Shown one piece after another: positions 1 to 7,940 of a stretch of 64,000 nt of DNA. Origin of the DNA: DAHUXD01 sp963805495 (GTDB lineage Bacteria > Acidobacteriota > Thermoanaerobaculia > UBA5066 > Gp7-AA6); assembly GCA_963805495.1 (NCBI GenBank), contig CAWDUQ010000002.1, positions 1,178,001 to 1,242,000 on the forward strand, read 5' to 3'. Every line of letters begins with the position of its first letter. The stretch's first letter is position 1. The notes under the pieces are model-generated. The model saw only the letters and a list, made by a program, of their open reading frames with translations, did no database searches and was not told the origin of the DNA. The translations under genes were made by a program, and so were the position numbers.

Positions 1-1
1 C

Positions 2-358
2 GTCAATCCAGGCGATTTTCTGGCCCGCGTCCGCGGGTGGGGCCGGGAGGATTTCGCGTCGACGGCCGAGGCGATTCGCACCCTCGGCAGTGATCCGCGT
101 CTGGCGCCGGGAATTCCGGTCATGATGGACGTCCGGGACCTCGAGTACATCGCAACGCCCCCCGAGGTCTCGTCCTTCGCATCCCCGGAATCGCTCGCGG
201 CCCTGTTCGCCGGGCGGCGCGTCGCCATCGTGACGCGCCGAGGCGCGCAGTTCGGCGTGGCCCGGACGTTCGCCGCGAAGGCCGAGACCTCGGGCTCCGA
301 GGTCGAGATTTTCGTCGAGCCCGACCTCGCCGAGGCGTGGCTCGCGGGCAAACGTTGA
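2..358 (+). CDS. STAS/SpoIIAA-like small protein, 3' part only
   Basis: The gene is cut by the left edge of the window. The frame is open from base 2 and stops at TGA 356-358, leaving the last 118 residues. The alternating strand/helix pattern fits a small STAS or SpoIIAA-like domain: a buried strand with an acidic end (PVMMDVRDLEY), a helix, a strand (VAIVTRRG), a helix, and a final strand (VEIFVEPDL). Such single-domain proteins are often annotated only as STAS/SEC14-domain proteins and no reaction is known for them. An internal ATG pair at 122-127 would give only 78 residues and cut the fold in half, so the longer open frame is preferred. The family call rests on fold pattern alone. Confidence 0.6.
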   Translation, partial: VNPGDFLARVRGWGREDFASTAEAIRTLGSDPRLAPGIPVMMDVRDLEYIATPPEVSSFASPESLAALFAGRRVAIVTRRGAQFGVARTFAAKAETSGSEVEIFVEPDLAEAWLAGKR

Positions 359-437
359 ACGGAGCCCGGCGGAACGGCCGGGCTCGCATGGTCCACGCCG
401 CGCTTCCCCTCGGACGGGCGCGGACCGGAGGCCGACA

Positions 438-1901
438 TTGAAGCGCATCCTGAAGTGGGTGTTCCGGCTCGCGGCTCTGGGCGTCGTCGCGGCCCTCGCG
501 ATTCTCTTTCTCCGCGCCTTCGCGGCGCGGTCGAAGCCGCCGCTCAAGCCCTGGCACCATGCCCTCGCCGGCGAGTTCCGCGCGAAAGACCTCACGGACG
601 CGACGACCTTGAAGGACTACCTCGGGTTCGAAGACGCGGTGTTCCGCCGCATGAACGAGACGGTCCTCCCGGCCGCCTCCCCCGGGGACCGGACGCCGAC
701 CAACCGTTACTGGCCGGACAGCCCGATCAACCCCGAGAAGTTCGAGAAGAACTGGAACCGCACTTTCGAGCTCGTGCCCGAGGGCGACGTCCGCGGCGGC
801 GCCCTGCTCCTTCACGGGCTGACCGATGCTCCCTACAGCGTCAAGGCCGACGCCGAGGTCCTGCGGCGCCTCGGCTACTACGCGCTCTGCCTGCGGATGC
901 CCGGGCACGGCACGGTCCCCGGCGGGCTCGTGGACGCGAAGTGGGAGGACTGGCGCGCCGCCGTCCGCGTCGGCGCCCGGCACGTGCGCCAGCGCGTCGG
1001 GAGCGGCAAGCCGTTCGTGATCGCCGGCTACTCGAACGGCGGCGCCCTCGCCGTGCAGTACGGCCTCGAGGCCGCGGCCGTCGACGACGCCGCGAAGCGG
1101 CCGCGCCCCGACCGCATCATCCTGTTCTCGCCGATGATCGGCGTTTCGCCCTTCGCTTCCTTCGCGCGGATCGTGGCCCGCGTCGGCTCCATCCCCTACT
1201 TCGAGCAGTCCCGCTGGCTCGACGTCCTGCCCGAATACATCCCGTTCAAGTACGACTCCTTTCCGGCCTATGCCGCCCAACAGACAGCCGAGCTCACGGC
1301 CGAGATCCAGAAGGGGGTGCGCGAGGCCGCGAAGTCGGGAACGATCCGGAACTTTCCGCCGGTTCTGTCCTTCTCGTCGCTCGTCGACTCGACCGTCGAG
1401 ACCTGGGCCACGATCGACAAGCTCTTCGCCTTCCTGCCGGAGAATGGCAGCGAGCTCGTCCTCTTCGACCTGAACCGCATGTCGGCCGTGCAAGAGTTTC
1501 TGAAGAAGACCTACGACGCGCCGGTTGCGGAACTCTTCGCCAACGCGGGGCGATCCTTCCGTCTCTCGCTCGTGACCAACGCCGGGCCCGAAACCCGGGA
1601 GGCCGTGGCGCGCAATGCCGGCCCGAAGTCCGCGACGTCGGAGATCGACCCGCTCGGCTTGTCCTGGCCAGCCGGCGTTTTTTCCCTGTCGCACCTCGCC
1701 GTGCCGTTCGCCTTCGACGATCCCCTTTTCGGCCTCGAGCCGGACAAGAGCGTCAGCTACGGCCTCCGGCTCGGCCTGCTCGCCCCGCGCGGCGAGCGCG
1801 GCGTCCTCGACGTCGCGACGGACCAGTTCATGCGAATCAACTGCAACCCGTTCTTCCCTTACGTCGCGAAGCGGATCGAGGAGTTCGTCGCCGCGAAGTA
1901 G
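438..1901 (+). CDS. membrane-anchored alpha/beta hydrolase (esterase/lipase-like)
   Basis: This 487-residue protein starts at TTG 438. An N-terminal hydrophobic helix (about residues 8-27) should anchor it in the inner membrane or act as an uncleaved signal. The oxyanion-hole motif LHGLTDAPYS lies near residue 124 and the nucleophile elbow GYSNGG near residue 197. The acid and base are probably the Asp in SSLVDS (about 317) and the His in SLSHLAVPF (about 415). The order matches a serine hydrolase of the carboxylesterase/monoacylglycerol-lipase type. It is longer than the usual 300 residues because of a cap region between elbow and acid. The substrate cannot be told. It stands alone, convergent with the methyltransferase gene downstream. 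Confidence 0.75.
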   Translation: MKRILKWVFRLAALGVVAALAILFLRAFAARSKPPLKPWHHALAGEFRAKDLTDATTLKDYLGFEDAVFRRMNETVLPAASPGDRTPTNRYWPDSPINPEKFEKNWNRTFELVPEGDVRGGALLLHGLTDAPYSVKADAEVLRRLGYYALCLRMPGHGTVPGGLVDAKWEDWRAAVRVGARHVRQRVGSGKPFVIAGYSNGGALAVQYGLEAAAVDDAAKRPRPDRIILFSPMIGVSPFASFARIVARVGSIPYFEQSRWLDVLPEYIPFKYDSFPAYAAQQTAELTAEIQKGVREAAKSGTIRNFPPVLSFSSLVDSTVETWATIDKLFAFLPENGSELVLFDLNRMSAVQEFLKKTYDAPVAELFANAGRSFRLSLVTNAGPETREAVARNAGPKSATSEIDPLGLSWPAGVFSLSHLAVPFAFDDPLFGLEPDKSVSYGLRLGLLAPRGERGVLDVATDQFMRINCNPFFPYVAKRIEEFVAAK

Positions 1902-1917
1902 GGCCCCTGCCTTCTCC

Positions 1918-1943
1918 GGCGGCCACGAGGGCCGCCCCTACGC
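1918..1943. repeat. half copy of the GTAGGGGC hairpin repeat
   Basis: The sequence GGCGGCC-ACGAG-GGCCGCC followed by CCTAC is the left hairpin of the dispersed repeat seen complete at 7754-7820, here in reverse orientation. It lies between convergent genes and could fold as a transcription-end hairpin. Confidence 0.6.
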
Positions 1944-1983
1944 CCGGGGCCGGATCCTCGACGCGCGCTCTCGTCCGGTGCCG

Positions 1984-2979
1984 TCATTTCCCTTCGTGCC
2001 CGTAGTACTCGTACGCCGACATCGGCTTCGTGTAGTCGACCGTCCAGGGACGGCCTTCCTTACCGAGCTTGCCGAGGGCGCGGGCCATCTCGCGGACGTG
2101 GATCGCGACCGAGCCGCAGCAGGAGCCGATGAAGTTGATGCCGAGGTCCCGCGCCTGCTGCGCCCAGCGCGCCATCTCCCGCCGCGTCAGCTGCAGCGGG
2201 TCGAGCTCGAAGGGGAAGGCCTCGAGGCTCGTGAAGTCGGGCCGGTCCGCCAGGGTCCGGTACCCCACGGGCTGGCAGGCGACGAAACCCTTGACGGCCT
2301 TGCGCATCTCCTCGATGAGGGGAAGCGTCTGCTCGGGACCGCGCAGGCAGTTGATGCCGACGATGTCGGCTCCAGCATCCTGCAGGGCCCGGGCCGCGTC
2401 GGCGGGGGTCTGTCCGTCGGAAGTCACGGGTTTGTTCTCGAAGCAGACCGTGACCATCACCGGCAGGCCCGTCTTTTTGGCGCACTCGACCGCCAGCAGG
2501 GCCTCGCCCAGCCACGAAAACGTCTCGCCGATGACAAAGTCGATGCCTTCCTCGACCTGCACCGCGAGCTGCTCGTCGAAGGTCCGGCGCACGCGATCGT
2601 AGGACGCGGGGCTCCCCTGTTCGTACATCCACGTCAGCGACAGGTTGCCGGCCACGAGGCAGCGATCGCCGGCCACGCGCCGGGCGATGCGGACCGCGGC
2701 GCGGTTCAATTCCTCGAGCCGGTTCTCGAGGCCGACCGTCGCGAGCTTGTCCCGGCTGGCGTAGAAGGTCAGGGCCTGGAGCACCTCGGCGCCCGCTTCT
2801 CGAAACTCGACGTGCAGCTGCTCGAGGGCCTCGGGCCGCGTCAGCGCGACCTCGGGAGTGAACGGGCCGGCGCGGACCCAGCCGCGCTTCTCGAGCTCCA
2901 GCAGATATCCGCCGTCGCCGAGCACCGGGCCCTCGGCGAGCCGTTCCAGGATTCCGTTTTTCTTCACGCGCGTCTCCAT
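1984..2979 (-). CDS. betaine-homocysteine S-methyltransferase-like (homocysteine methyltransferase family)
   Basis: This 331-residue protein belongs to the zinc-dependent homocysteine S-methyltransferase family. Zinc ligands are visible: a Cys in GINCLRGP near residue 209 and the Cys pair in GSCCGS near 286. The N-terminal region (GDGGYLLELEKRGWV, then AGPFTPEVAL) resembles animal-type betaine-homocysteine methyltransferase more than bacterial MmuM. The expected reaction is glycine betaine + homocysteine to dimethylglycine + methionine in the cytoplasm. It is the last gene of a minus-strand operon, 42 bases after an FAD amine oxidase that could process the dimethylglycine or sarcosine product. 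A related methyl donor such as S-methylmethionine is not excluded. Confidence 0.82.
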   Translation of the reverse strand: METRVKKNGILERLAEGPVLGDGGYLLELEKRGWVRAGPFTPEVALTRPEALEQLHVEFREAGAEVLQALTFYASRDKLATVGLENRLEELNRAAVRIARRVAGDRCLVAGNLSLTWMYEQGSPASYDRVRRTFDEQLAVQVEEGIDFVIGETFSWLGEALLAVECAKKTGLPVMVTVCFENKPVTSDGQTPADAARALQDAGADIVGINCLRGPEQTLPLIEEMRKAVKGFVACQPVGYRTLADRPDFTSLEAFPFELDPLQLTRREMARWAQQARDLGINFIGSCCGSVAIHVREMARALGKLGKEGRPWTVDYTKPMSAYEYYGHEGK

Positions 2980-3021
2980 CGTGTTTCGTGTCGAGCGTTA
3001 CGATTCGAATCGAGTTTCAAG

Positions 3022-4218
3022 TCAAGTGTAGGCGGTCGGCTCCTCGTCCCCGTACTCCCATTCGGCGCGGATCGGCCCGCGCGTCGCGAAACGGTCGGGC
3101 GCGAAGCACGCGAGGTCGACCGTCCGCGCGCGCCCGTCGAGGAGAAGCTCGGACAGGCACAGCCCCACGGCCGGAGAGATCTTGAAGCCCATGCCCGAGA
3201 AGCCCGCGGCGACGTAGAGGCCGCGCATCCCCGGCACCTCGCCGATCAGGGGCCGGAAGTCCGGCGAGACGTCGTAGACGCCCGTGACGCTTCGCCAGAT
3301 CCCGGCCTCCGCCAGCGCCGGCACGCGGTGGCTCGTCCGCTCGACCAGGCTCGCGAGCGACTCCGACGACGCGGACTGCGGGAAGTCGTCGGGATCGGCG
3401 CCGCGCTTGCCCCAGAAATCGCCGATCAACGTGAGGCCCCCGACCTCGGAGCGAAAGTAGGTCGTCGTGATGCCGTCGATGCAGGCCGGCGCGGGCTCCC
3501 CGAGGCCCGGGGGATTCTTCAAGATCGCCACCTGGTGGTACTCGCCTTCGATGGGCAGGTCGAACCCGACCGCGGAAAAGAGGGGCCGGCTCCAGGGACC
3601 GGTCGCCGCGACGACCACCGGCGCGTCGACCCGGCCGCGGTTCGTTTCGACCCCCACGACGCGGCCGCGCTCGACCCGGAAGCCGGTGACGGGCGTCTGT
3701 GAGCGGTACGCGACCCCCATTTCCCGGGCCCGTTCGAGGAAGTCAGTCGCGACGCCCGTGCCGTCGCCGTACCCCGAGCCCGGCTCCCAGGCCGCGTACG
3801 GGAGGTCGTCGACGTTCCAGTCGGGCACGATCGCGGCGAGCTCGCGGCGGTCGACGACGCGCGCGTCGACGCCGTGGGCGCGCTGCATGGCAACGTTCTT
3901 CTCGAGCCGCGGCAGGTCCCTCTCGGGAACGATCCGGACGAAACCCGTCTCCCGGAAGTCGCCGGGGCGGCCGACGTAGTCCGGCCACTTCCGGAAGATC
4001 TCGAGGCTCTTGACCGCGAGGTCGACCTCGGGGGGATAGCTGTAGTGCATCCGCACGAGGGCCGACGAGCGCCCGCTGCCGCCGTGAGCGACGTCGCCCT
4101 TGTCGAGCACGAGGACCCGGCCGGCACCCCGCCGCGCGAGATGAAACGCGGTCGAGGCGCCCATGACCCCGGCCCCGAGGATGACGACGTCGGCGGTGCG
4201 ATCGAGCTCCGCGCTCAC
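3022..4218 (-). CDS. DadA/sarcosine-oxidase-type FAD-dependent oxidoreductase
   Basis: This 398-residue protein has an N-terminal Rossmann FAD site (VVILGAGVMGAS, residues 10-21) and the C-terminal FAD-closing segment GLYVAAGFSGMGFKISPAVG. Length and motifs fit single-subunit D-amino-acid / sarcosine / dimethylglycine oxidases. These oxidise the C-N bond of a secondary or tertiary amine and pass electrons to oxygen or a carrier. The GTG start at 4216-4218 shares its bases with the TGA stop of the upstream gene (GTGA), so translation is probably coupled. Sitting between a CrtI-like flavoprotein and a betaine methyltransferase, it most likely demethylates dimethylglycine or sarcosine. That substrate is inferred from context only. 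Confidence 0.75.
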   Translation of the reverse strand: MSAELDRTADVVILGAGVMGASTAFHLARRGAGRVLVLDKGDVAHGGSGRSSALVRMHYSYPPEVDLAVKSLEIFRKWPDYVGRPGDFRETGFVRIVPERDLPRLEKNVAMQRAHGVDARVVDRRELAAIVPDWNVDDLPYAAWEPGSGYGDGTGVATDFLERAREMGVAYRSQTPVTGFRVERGRVVGVETNRGRVDAPVVVAATGPWSRPLFSAVGFDLPIEGEYHQVAILKNPPGLGEPAPACIDGITTTYFRSEVGGLTLIGDFWGKRGADPDDFPQSASSESLASLVERTSHRVPALAEAGIWRSVTGVYDVSPDFRPLIGEVPGMRGLYVAAGFSGMGFKISPAVGLCLSELLLDGRARTVDLACFAPDRFATRGPIRAEWEYGDEEPTAYT

Positions 4219-5837
4219 GCGACCCTCCGCTTCCAGTCCTTCAACACCTGCCGCGCGGCGTTGTGGCCCGGCGCGCCCGTGACCCCGCCGCCCGGGTGCG
4301 CTCCCGCGCCGCAAAGATAGAGGCCCGCGACCGGCGTCACGTAGCGCGCCCAGCCCGCCACCGGCCGCATGAAGAACAGCTGCTCGAGCGAGAGGTCGCC
4401 GTGGAAGATGTTGCCTTCCGTCAGCCCGTACGTGCGTTCGAGGTCGAGCGGCGTCAGGACCTGGCGCGCGACGACCGCGCCCGGGACGTTGGGGGCGTAC
4501 TCCGCGATCTTGCGCACGACCCGGTCGCCGAGAAGCTCGCGGTTCTCGTCCCAGGTCCCGCGCTTCAATCGGTAGGGCACGTACTGCACGAAGGTCGTCA
4601 TGACGTGCCGTCCCTCGGGCGCGAGCGACGGGTCGACGTTCGAGGCCACGACGCAGTCGACCCAGAGCTCCTCCGGGATCTCCCCCGCGCGGGCGGTGTT
4701 GTAGCAGCGCTCGGCGAAGTCGAGCGACGGCACCAGTGTAAAGAGCGAGCGCTGCGGCCGCGAGAACGCGGTCGGCATCCCGAGGACCCCGGGTTCCTCC
4801 GAGAGCACGAAGTTGACCTTCGCGCAGGGCCCGTCCATCTTGATGGAGGCGATCGAGGCGCGAAACTCCTCGGACAGAGCGTCCTCGCCGACGAGGCCGA
4901 GAAAGGTCCGCTTGGGGTCGGCGTTCGAGACGACGACGCGGGCCGAGATCTCGGCGCCGCTCTCGAGCGTGACGCCGCGGGCGCGCCCGTTGCGCACGTC
5001 GATCGAGGCGACCGGCGCCGACGCGAGGATCTCGGCCCCGAACTTGCGGGCCGCCGAGGCCATGGCCTGCGTGATCGAGCCCATGCCGCCGAGCACGTGG
5101 CCGTAGAAGCCCTGGAGCTCGTGCTCGCCTCCCGAAAGCAGGTGGAAGAGAAGGCCCAGGGCCGAGCCCGGCGCGTAAGGGCCGCCGTGCTTGCCGTAGA
5201 CGTTGTTGGCGAGAAACAGCGTCTTGACCTTCTCGGACTCGTAGTTGCGGTCGAGGAAGTCTCCGAGGCTGCCGGTCAGGAACGACACCATGCGCCCGAC
5301 TTCGGAGGCCGAGATGTTCCGGAAGCGCCGGCCGACCCGCAGCGCCTCGAGAACGCCCGAAAACCCGCGCGCGCCGACGTCCGGCGGAGGCTCGAGGAAG
5401 AAGGGCTGCAGGTAGCGCGCGAGGCGCTTGAGCTCGTCGTCGACTCGGACGAACGTGCGCGCGTCCCGGTGCGAGAGCTTCTCGAGCTCGCGCACCGTCT
5501 TTTCGCGGTCCGACCACCAGGCAACGACGGTACGGTCGGGGAACGGCACGGCGAGCGCCGGATCGCACGGAACCATCCTGAGCCCGTGCGCCGGGAGCTC
5601 CAGGTCGCGGATGACTTCGGGGCGCAGCATGCTCGCGATGTAGGACGTCGTCGACGCGCGGCAGCCCGGGGCGATCTCCTCCGTCACGCAGGCGCCGCCG
5701 ACGATCGGCCGCCGCTCGAGGACGAGTGTCGAGAGTCCGCCGCGCGCCAGGTAGGCCGCGGCCGTCAGGCCGTTGTGCCCGGCGCCAACGACGATGGCGT
5801 CGTACGCGCGCCGGGAAGGTGCTTGACTTTTAGTCAT
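4215..5837 (-). CDS. CrtI/PYROXD2-like FAD/NAD(P)-binding oxidoreductase
   Basis: This 540-residue protein has the phytoene-desaturase-superfamily layout. The N-terminal dinucleotide site is AIVVGAGHNGLTAAAYL (about 14-30). A central region contains LSGGEHELQGFYGHVLGGMG, and the C-terminal FAD motif is GLYLCGAGAHPGGGVTGAPG. The last block is typical of the PYROXD2-like branch rather than true carotenoid desaturases, and no other carotenoid gene is nearby. It heads a three-gene minus-strand operon with the amine oxidase (GTGA overlap) and the betaine methyltransferase. ATG 5835-5837 is the start, and a 13-bp palindrome (5824-5836) covers the start codon and the codons for residues 2-4. The role is unknown; context suggests an amine or its oxidation product. 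Confidence 0.75.
   Translation of the reverse strand: MTKSQAPSRRAYDAIVVGAGHNGLTAAAYLARGGLSTLVLERRPIVGGACVTEEIAPGCRASTTSYIASMLRPEVIRDLELPAHGLRMVPCDPALAVPFPDRTVVAWWSDREKTVRELEKLSHRDARTFVRVDDELKRLARYLQPFFLEPPPDVGARGFSGVLEALRVGRRFRNISASEVGRMVSFLTGSLGDFLDRNYESEKVKTLFLANNVYGKHGGPYAPGSALGLLFHLLSGGEHELQGFYGHVLGGMGSITQAMASAARKFGAEILASAPVASIDVRNGRARGVTLESGAEISARVVVSNADPKRTFLGLVGEDALSEEFRASIASIKMDGPCAKVNFVLSEEPGVLGMPTAFSRPQRSLFTLVPSLDFAERCYNTARAGEIPEELWVDCVVASNVDPSLAPEGRHVMTTFVQYVPYRLKRGTWDENRELLGDRVVRKIAEYAPNVPGAVVARQVLTPLDLERTYGLTEGNIFHGDLSLEQLFFMRPVAGWARYVTPVAGLYLCGAGAHPGGGVTGAPGHNAARQVLKDWKRRVA
5824..5836. promoter_or_regulatory. palindrome TGACT-TTT-AGTCA over the start of the CrtI-like gene
   Basis: This is a perfect 5-bp inverted repeat with a 3-bp centre, overlapping the minus-strand ATG. 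The same arms recur at 5901-5913 over the divergent TetR start, 77 bp away centre to centre. A pair like this is expected for a TetR-family repressor controlling itself and the divergent operon. Binding is inferred. Confidence 0.6.
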
Positions 5838-5900
5838 TTCCGAGGCCTCGGGCGGCGGTAAATTAGCACAAGTTGAATTCCTGTCGCGATATGGGTAGTC

Positions 5901-5913
5901 TGACTCGAAGTCA
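5901..5913. promoter_or_regulatory. palindrome TGACT-CGA-AGTCA at the TetR start codon
   Basis: The arms are identical to those at 5824-5836, with a different 3-bp centre. The last base is the A of the tetR ATG (5913). The site would block early elongation or initiation of the regulator itself, so it is a candidate autoregulatory operator. Confidence 0.6.
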
Positions 5914-6641
5914 TGAAAACCATCGAGCTTCGCGCCGCCTCGACTCCCGCAAGCCCCCTGCCAGGCCCGCGCTCGGAGGCCAAGCGCGCCCGGATCCTCG
6001 AGGCGGCCATGCGCCACTTCGCCGAGCGCGGCTACCAGGCCACGCGGATCGAGGACATCGCCACGGACCTCGCGATCGCCAAGGGCTCCGTGTTCCAGCA
6101 CTTCGGGAGCAAGGAGGGGCTGTTTCTGGCGGCCTACAAGAAAGCGGTGACTTCCTTCGCGGCCTACCTCGACGCGCCATCCGCCGTGACCGCCCGCGGG
6201 TTCTTCGAGACGCTCCGGTACTGGCTCGAGCGGACCGACCGCCTGGTCCGGGAAAACTGGGTCCCCTACCGCATCGCGCTGCTCGGCAACTACGGGACGG
6301 ACCTGCGCCTGCGCCAGGAGATCAACCGGTTTCTGCGAGACAAGGACCCCTACGGGACGGCGGCCTTCGTGCGCATGGGCGTGGAGCGCGACGAGGTCCG
6401 GAGGGACATCGACCAGGAGATGATCGTCTCGATGATCGAGTGGACGGTCGAACGCTTCCAGGACGCCCTGCTGACCGAGGAGCTCGACCCGGGCCTCTTC
6501 TCGCGGCAGGGCAATCGGCCGGAGAAGACCGCGGCCCGCATCTCCCAGTTCCTCGAGCTCCTTCATGGTGCAATCGCGCCGCGGTCCGCCGTGCCGGCGA
6601 CGGCGGCCCGACCGAGGGGCCCGAAGACGGGGCGGGCTTGA
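5913..6641 (+). CDS. TetR/AcrR-family transcriptional regulator
   Basis: This 242-residue protein carries a TetR DNA-binding domain at about residues 22-70: RARILEAAMRHFAERGYQAT, then IEDIATDLAIAKGSVFQHFG and SKEGLF. The helical remainder should bind ligand and dimerise. It is divergent from the amine operon, with only 75 bases between starts, and both starts are covered by TGACT-N3-AGTCA palindromes. That makes repression of both directions likely. The downstream Rieske gene begins at TTG 6638 inside the TGA stop of this gene, so regulator and oxygenase are co-translated. The inducer is probably the quaternary amine or an intermediate, which is inferred. Confidence 0.88.
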   Translation: MKTIELRAASTPASPLPGPRSEAKRARILEAAMRHFAERGYQATRIEDIATDLAIAKGSVFQHFGSKEGLFLAAYKKAVTSFAAYLDAPSAVTARGFFETLRYWLERTDRLVRENWVPYRIALLGNYGTDLRLRQEINRFLRDKDPYGTAAFVRMGVERDEVRRDIDQEMIVSMIEWTVERFQDALLTEELDPGLFSRQGNRPEKTAARISQFLELLHGAIAPRSAVPATAARPRGPKTGRA

Positions 6642-7723
6642 AGATTCCGGAATTCGAATTCGAGAAAGACATCTCGGTCGCGGCGACGATCCCCTCGGCC
6701 TGGTACACGGACCCGGGGGTGCTGGCCCTCGAGCAGGACCGGATCTTCGCGAAGACCTGGCAGCTCGTCGGCCACACCGCGCAGGTGCGGCTTCCCGGCG
6801 ACTACTTCACCTGCACCGTGGCGGATGAGCCGCTCGTCGTCACGCGGGCCGAGGACGGCGCGATCCACGCCTTCACCAACGTCTGTCGCCACCGCGCCGG
6901 CCCGGTCGCCCGGGGTTCGGGGCACCGCAAGGCTCTGGTGTGCGGATACCACGGCTGGAGCTACGGCCTCGACGGTCAGCTTCTCAACACGCCCGAATGG
7001 GACGGCGTCCGCTGCTTCGAGAGAGAGAAGCACAACCTGCCCGCCGCGCGGGTCGAGGCCTGGGGGCCTTTTCTCTTCGTTGGCCTCGATCCGGCCGCGC
7101 CGCCCCTTTCGGAGGTGCTCGGCTCGATCCCGGCCGAGACGAGCCAGCTGCCCCTCGCCCACATGCGCCTCTTCAAGAAAGTCGACTACGAGGTCGACTG
7201 CAACTGGAAGGTCTACGTCGACAACTACCTCGAGGGGTACCACATCCCGATCGTCCATCCCGCGCTCTTCCAGGAGCTGGACTACCGCGCGTACAAGGTC
7301 GAGACCGCCGCCTACCACTCCAGGCAGCACGCGCCCATCCGGTCGAAGAAAGAAGAGTCGCTCGACCGGCGCAATCTCCCCGACGGGAACGAGCCCGAGG
7401 CCCTCTACTACTGGGTATTCCCCAACCTGATGCTGAACATCTATCCGGACAACCTGCAGACGAACGTCATCCTGCCGCTTTCCCCCGAGAGGACGCTGAC
7501 GCGTTTCGAGTGGTACGTGCTCGAGCCCGACCGTGCGGGCGTCGCCGAGGAGTTCGCCCGGTCCTTCGCGTTCTCCGACCAGGTCCAGCAGGAGGACATC
7601 GGGATCTGCGAAGCGGTCCACCGGGGGCTGCGATCGCGGACTTACGACCGCGGCCGGTACTCGGTGCTGCGGGAGAACGGGTTGCATCACTTTCACGAAC
7701 TGTTGACGCGGGCGCTGGGGTAG
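6638..7723 (+). CDS. Rieske [2Fe-2S] mononuclear-iron oxygenase, alpha subunit
   Basis: This 361-residue protein has the Rieske motif CRHRAG (C and H near residues 83 and 85) followed by CGYHGWSYG (C and H near 102 and 105). The mononuclear iron site is visible as NYLEGYH and IVHP (about 197-210). The length and the CGYHGWSYGLDG block fit the glycine-betaine / carnitine / choline / stachydrine monooxygenase group as well as aromatic-ring hydroxylases. With a betaine methyltransferase and an amine oxidase opposite, N-demethylation of a quaternary amine is the best guess. No reductase gene accompanies it, so electrons must come from elsewhere. TTG 6638 is chosen because it overlaps the tetR stop (TTGA) and precedes the conserved sequence by the usual distance. 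Confidence 0.82.
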   Translation: MKIPEFEFEKDISVAATIPSAWYTDPGVLALEQDRIFAKTWQLVGHTAQVRLPGDYFTCTVADEPLVVTRAEDGAIHAFTNVCRHRAGPVARGSGHRKALVCGYHGWSYGLDGQLLNTPEWDGVRCFEREKHNLPAARVEAWGPFLFVGLDPAAPPLSEVLGSIPAETSQLPLAHMRLFKKVDYEVDCNWKVYVDNYLEGYHIPIVHPALFQELDYRAYKVETAAYHSRQHAPIRSKKEESLDRRNLPDGNEPEALYYWVFPNLMLNIYPDNLQTNVILPLSPERTLTRFEWYVLEPDRAGVAEEFARSFAFSDQVQQEDIGICEAVHRGLRSRTYDRGRYSVLRENGLHHFHELLTRALG

Positions 7724-7753
7724 TGCCTTCGTCGACCGGCGTCCCGCCCCGGG

Positions 7754-7820
7754 TTCGTAGGGGCGGCCCTTGTGGCCGCCCTCGGCGCATCCGGGAGGGG
7801 ACAAGCCCCTCCCCTACGAA
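7754..7820. repeat. GTAGGGGC...GCCCCTAC inverted-repeat element (full copy)
   Basis: This 67-bp element has terminal inverted repeats (TTCGTAGGGG at 7754-7763, matching CCCCTACGAA at 7811-7820) and two internal hairpins: GGGCGGCC-cttgt-GGCCGCCC and GAGGGG-acaag-CCCCTC. Other copies lie at 1918-1943, 9435-9490, 30403-30428 and 36136-36235. All are between or at the ends of genes, as for REP/MITE-type sequences. Confidence 0.75.
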
Positions 7821-7940
7821 GACGGCGTAAGCCGCGAACCAAAAGCCTGCGACCGGCGTCCTCAACCTGCTAACCTCGGCGCCATCTCTTCCGACGAGCG
7901 CTGCGCGACCGGCTCTCATCCGGCGGGACTCCATCAGGCG

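Noticed and set aside
120..1694. A long minus-strand frame opposite the first two genes
   Set aside because: Arg/Gly/Val-rich antisense composition. The plus-strand alpha/beta hydrolase has clear catalytic motifs.
4215..5837. Carotenoid biosynthesis (phytoene desaturase)
   Set aside because: The superfamily fits but no crtB/crtE-type gene is linked, and the C-terminal motif matches the PYROXD2-like branch beside amine-degradation genes.
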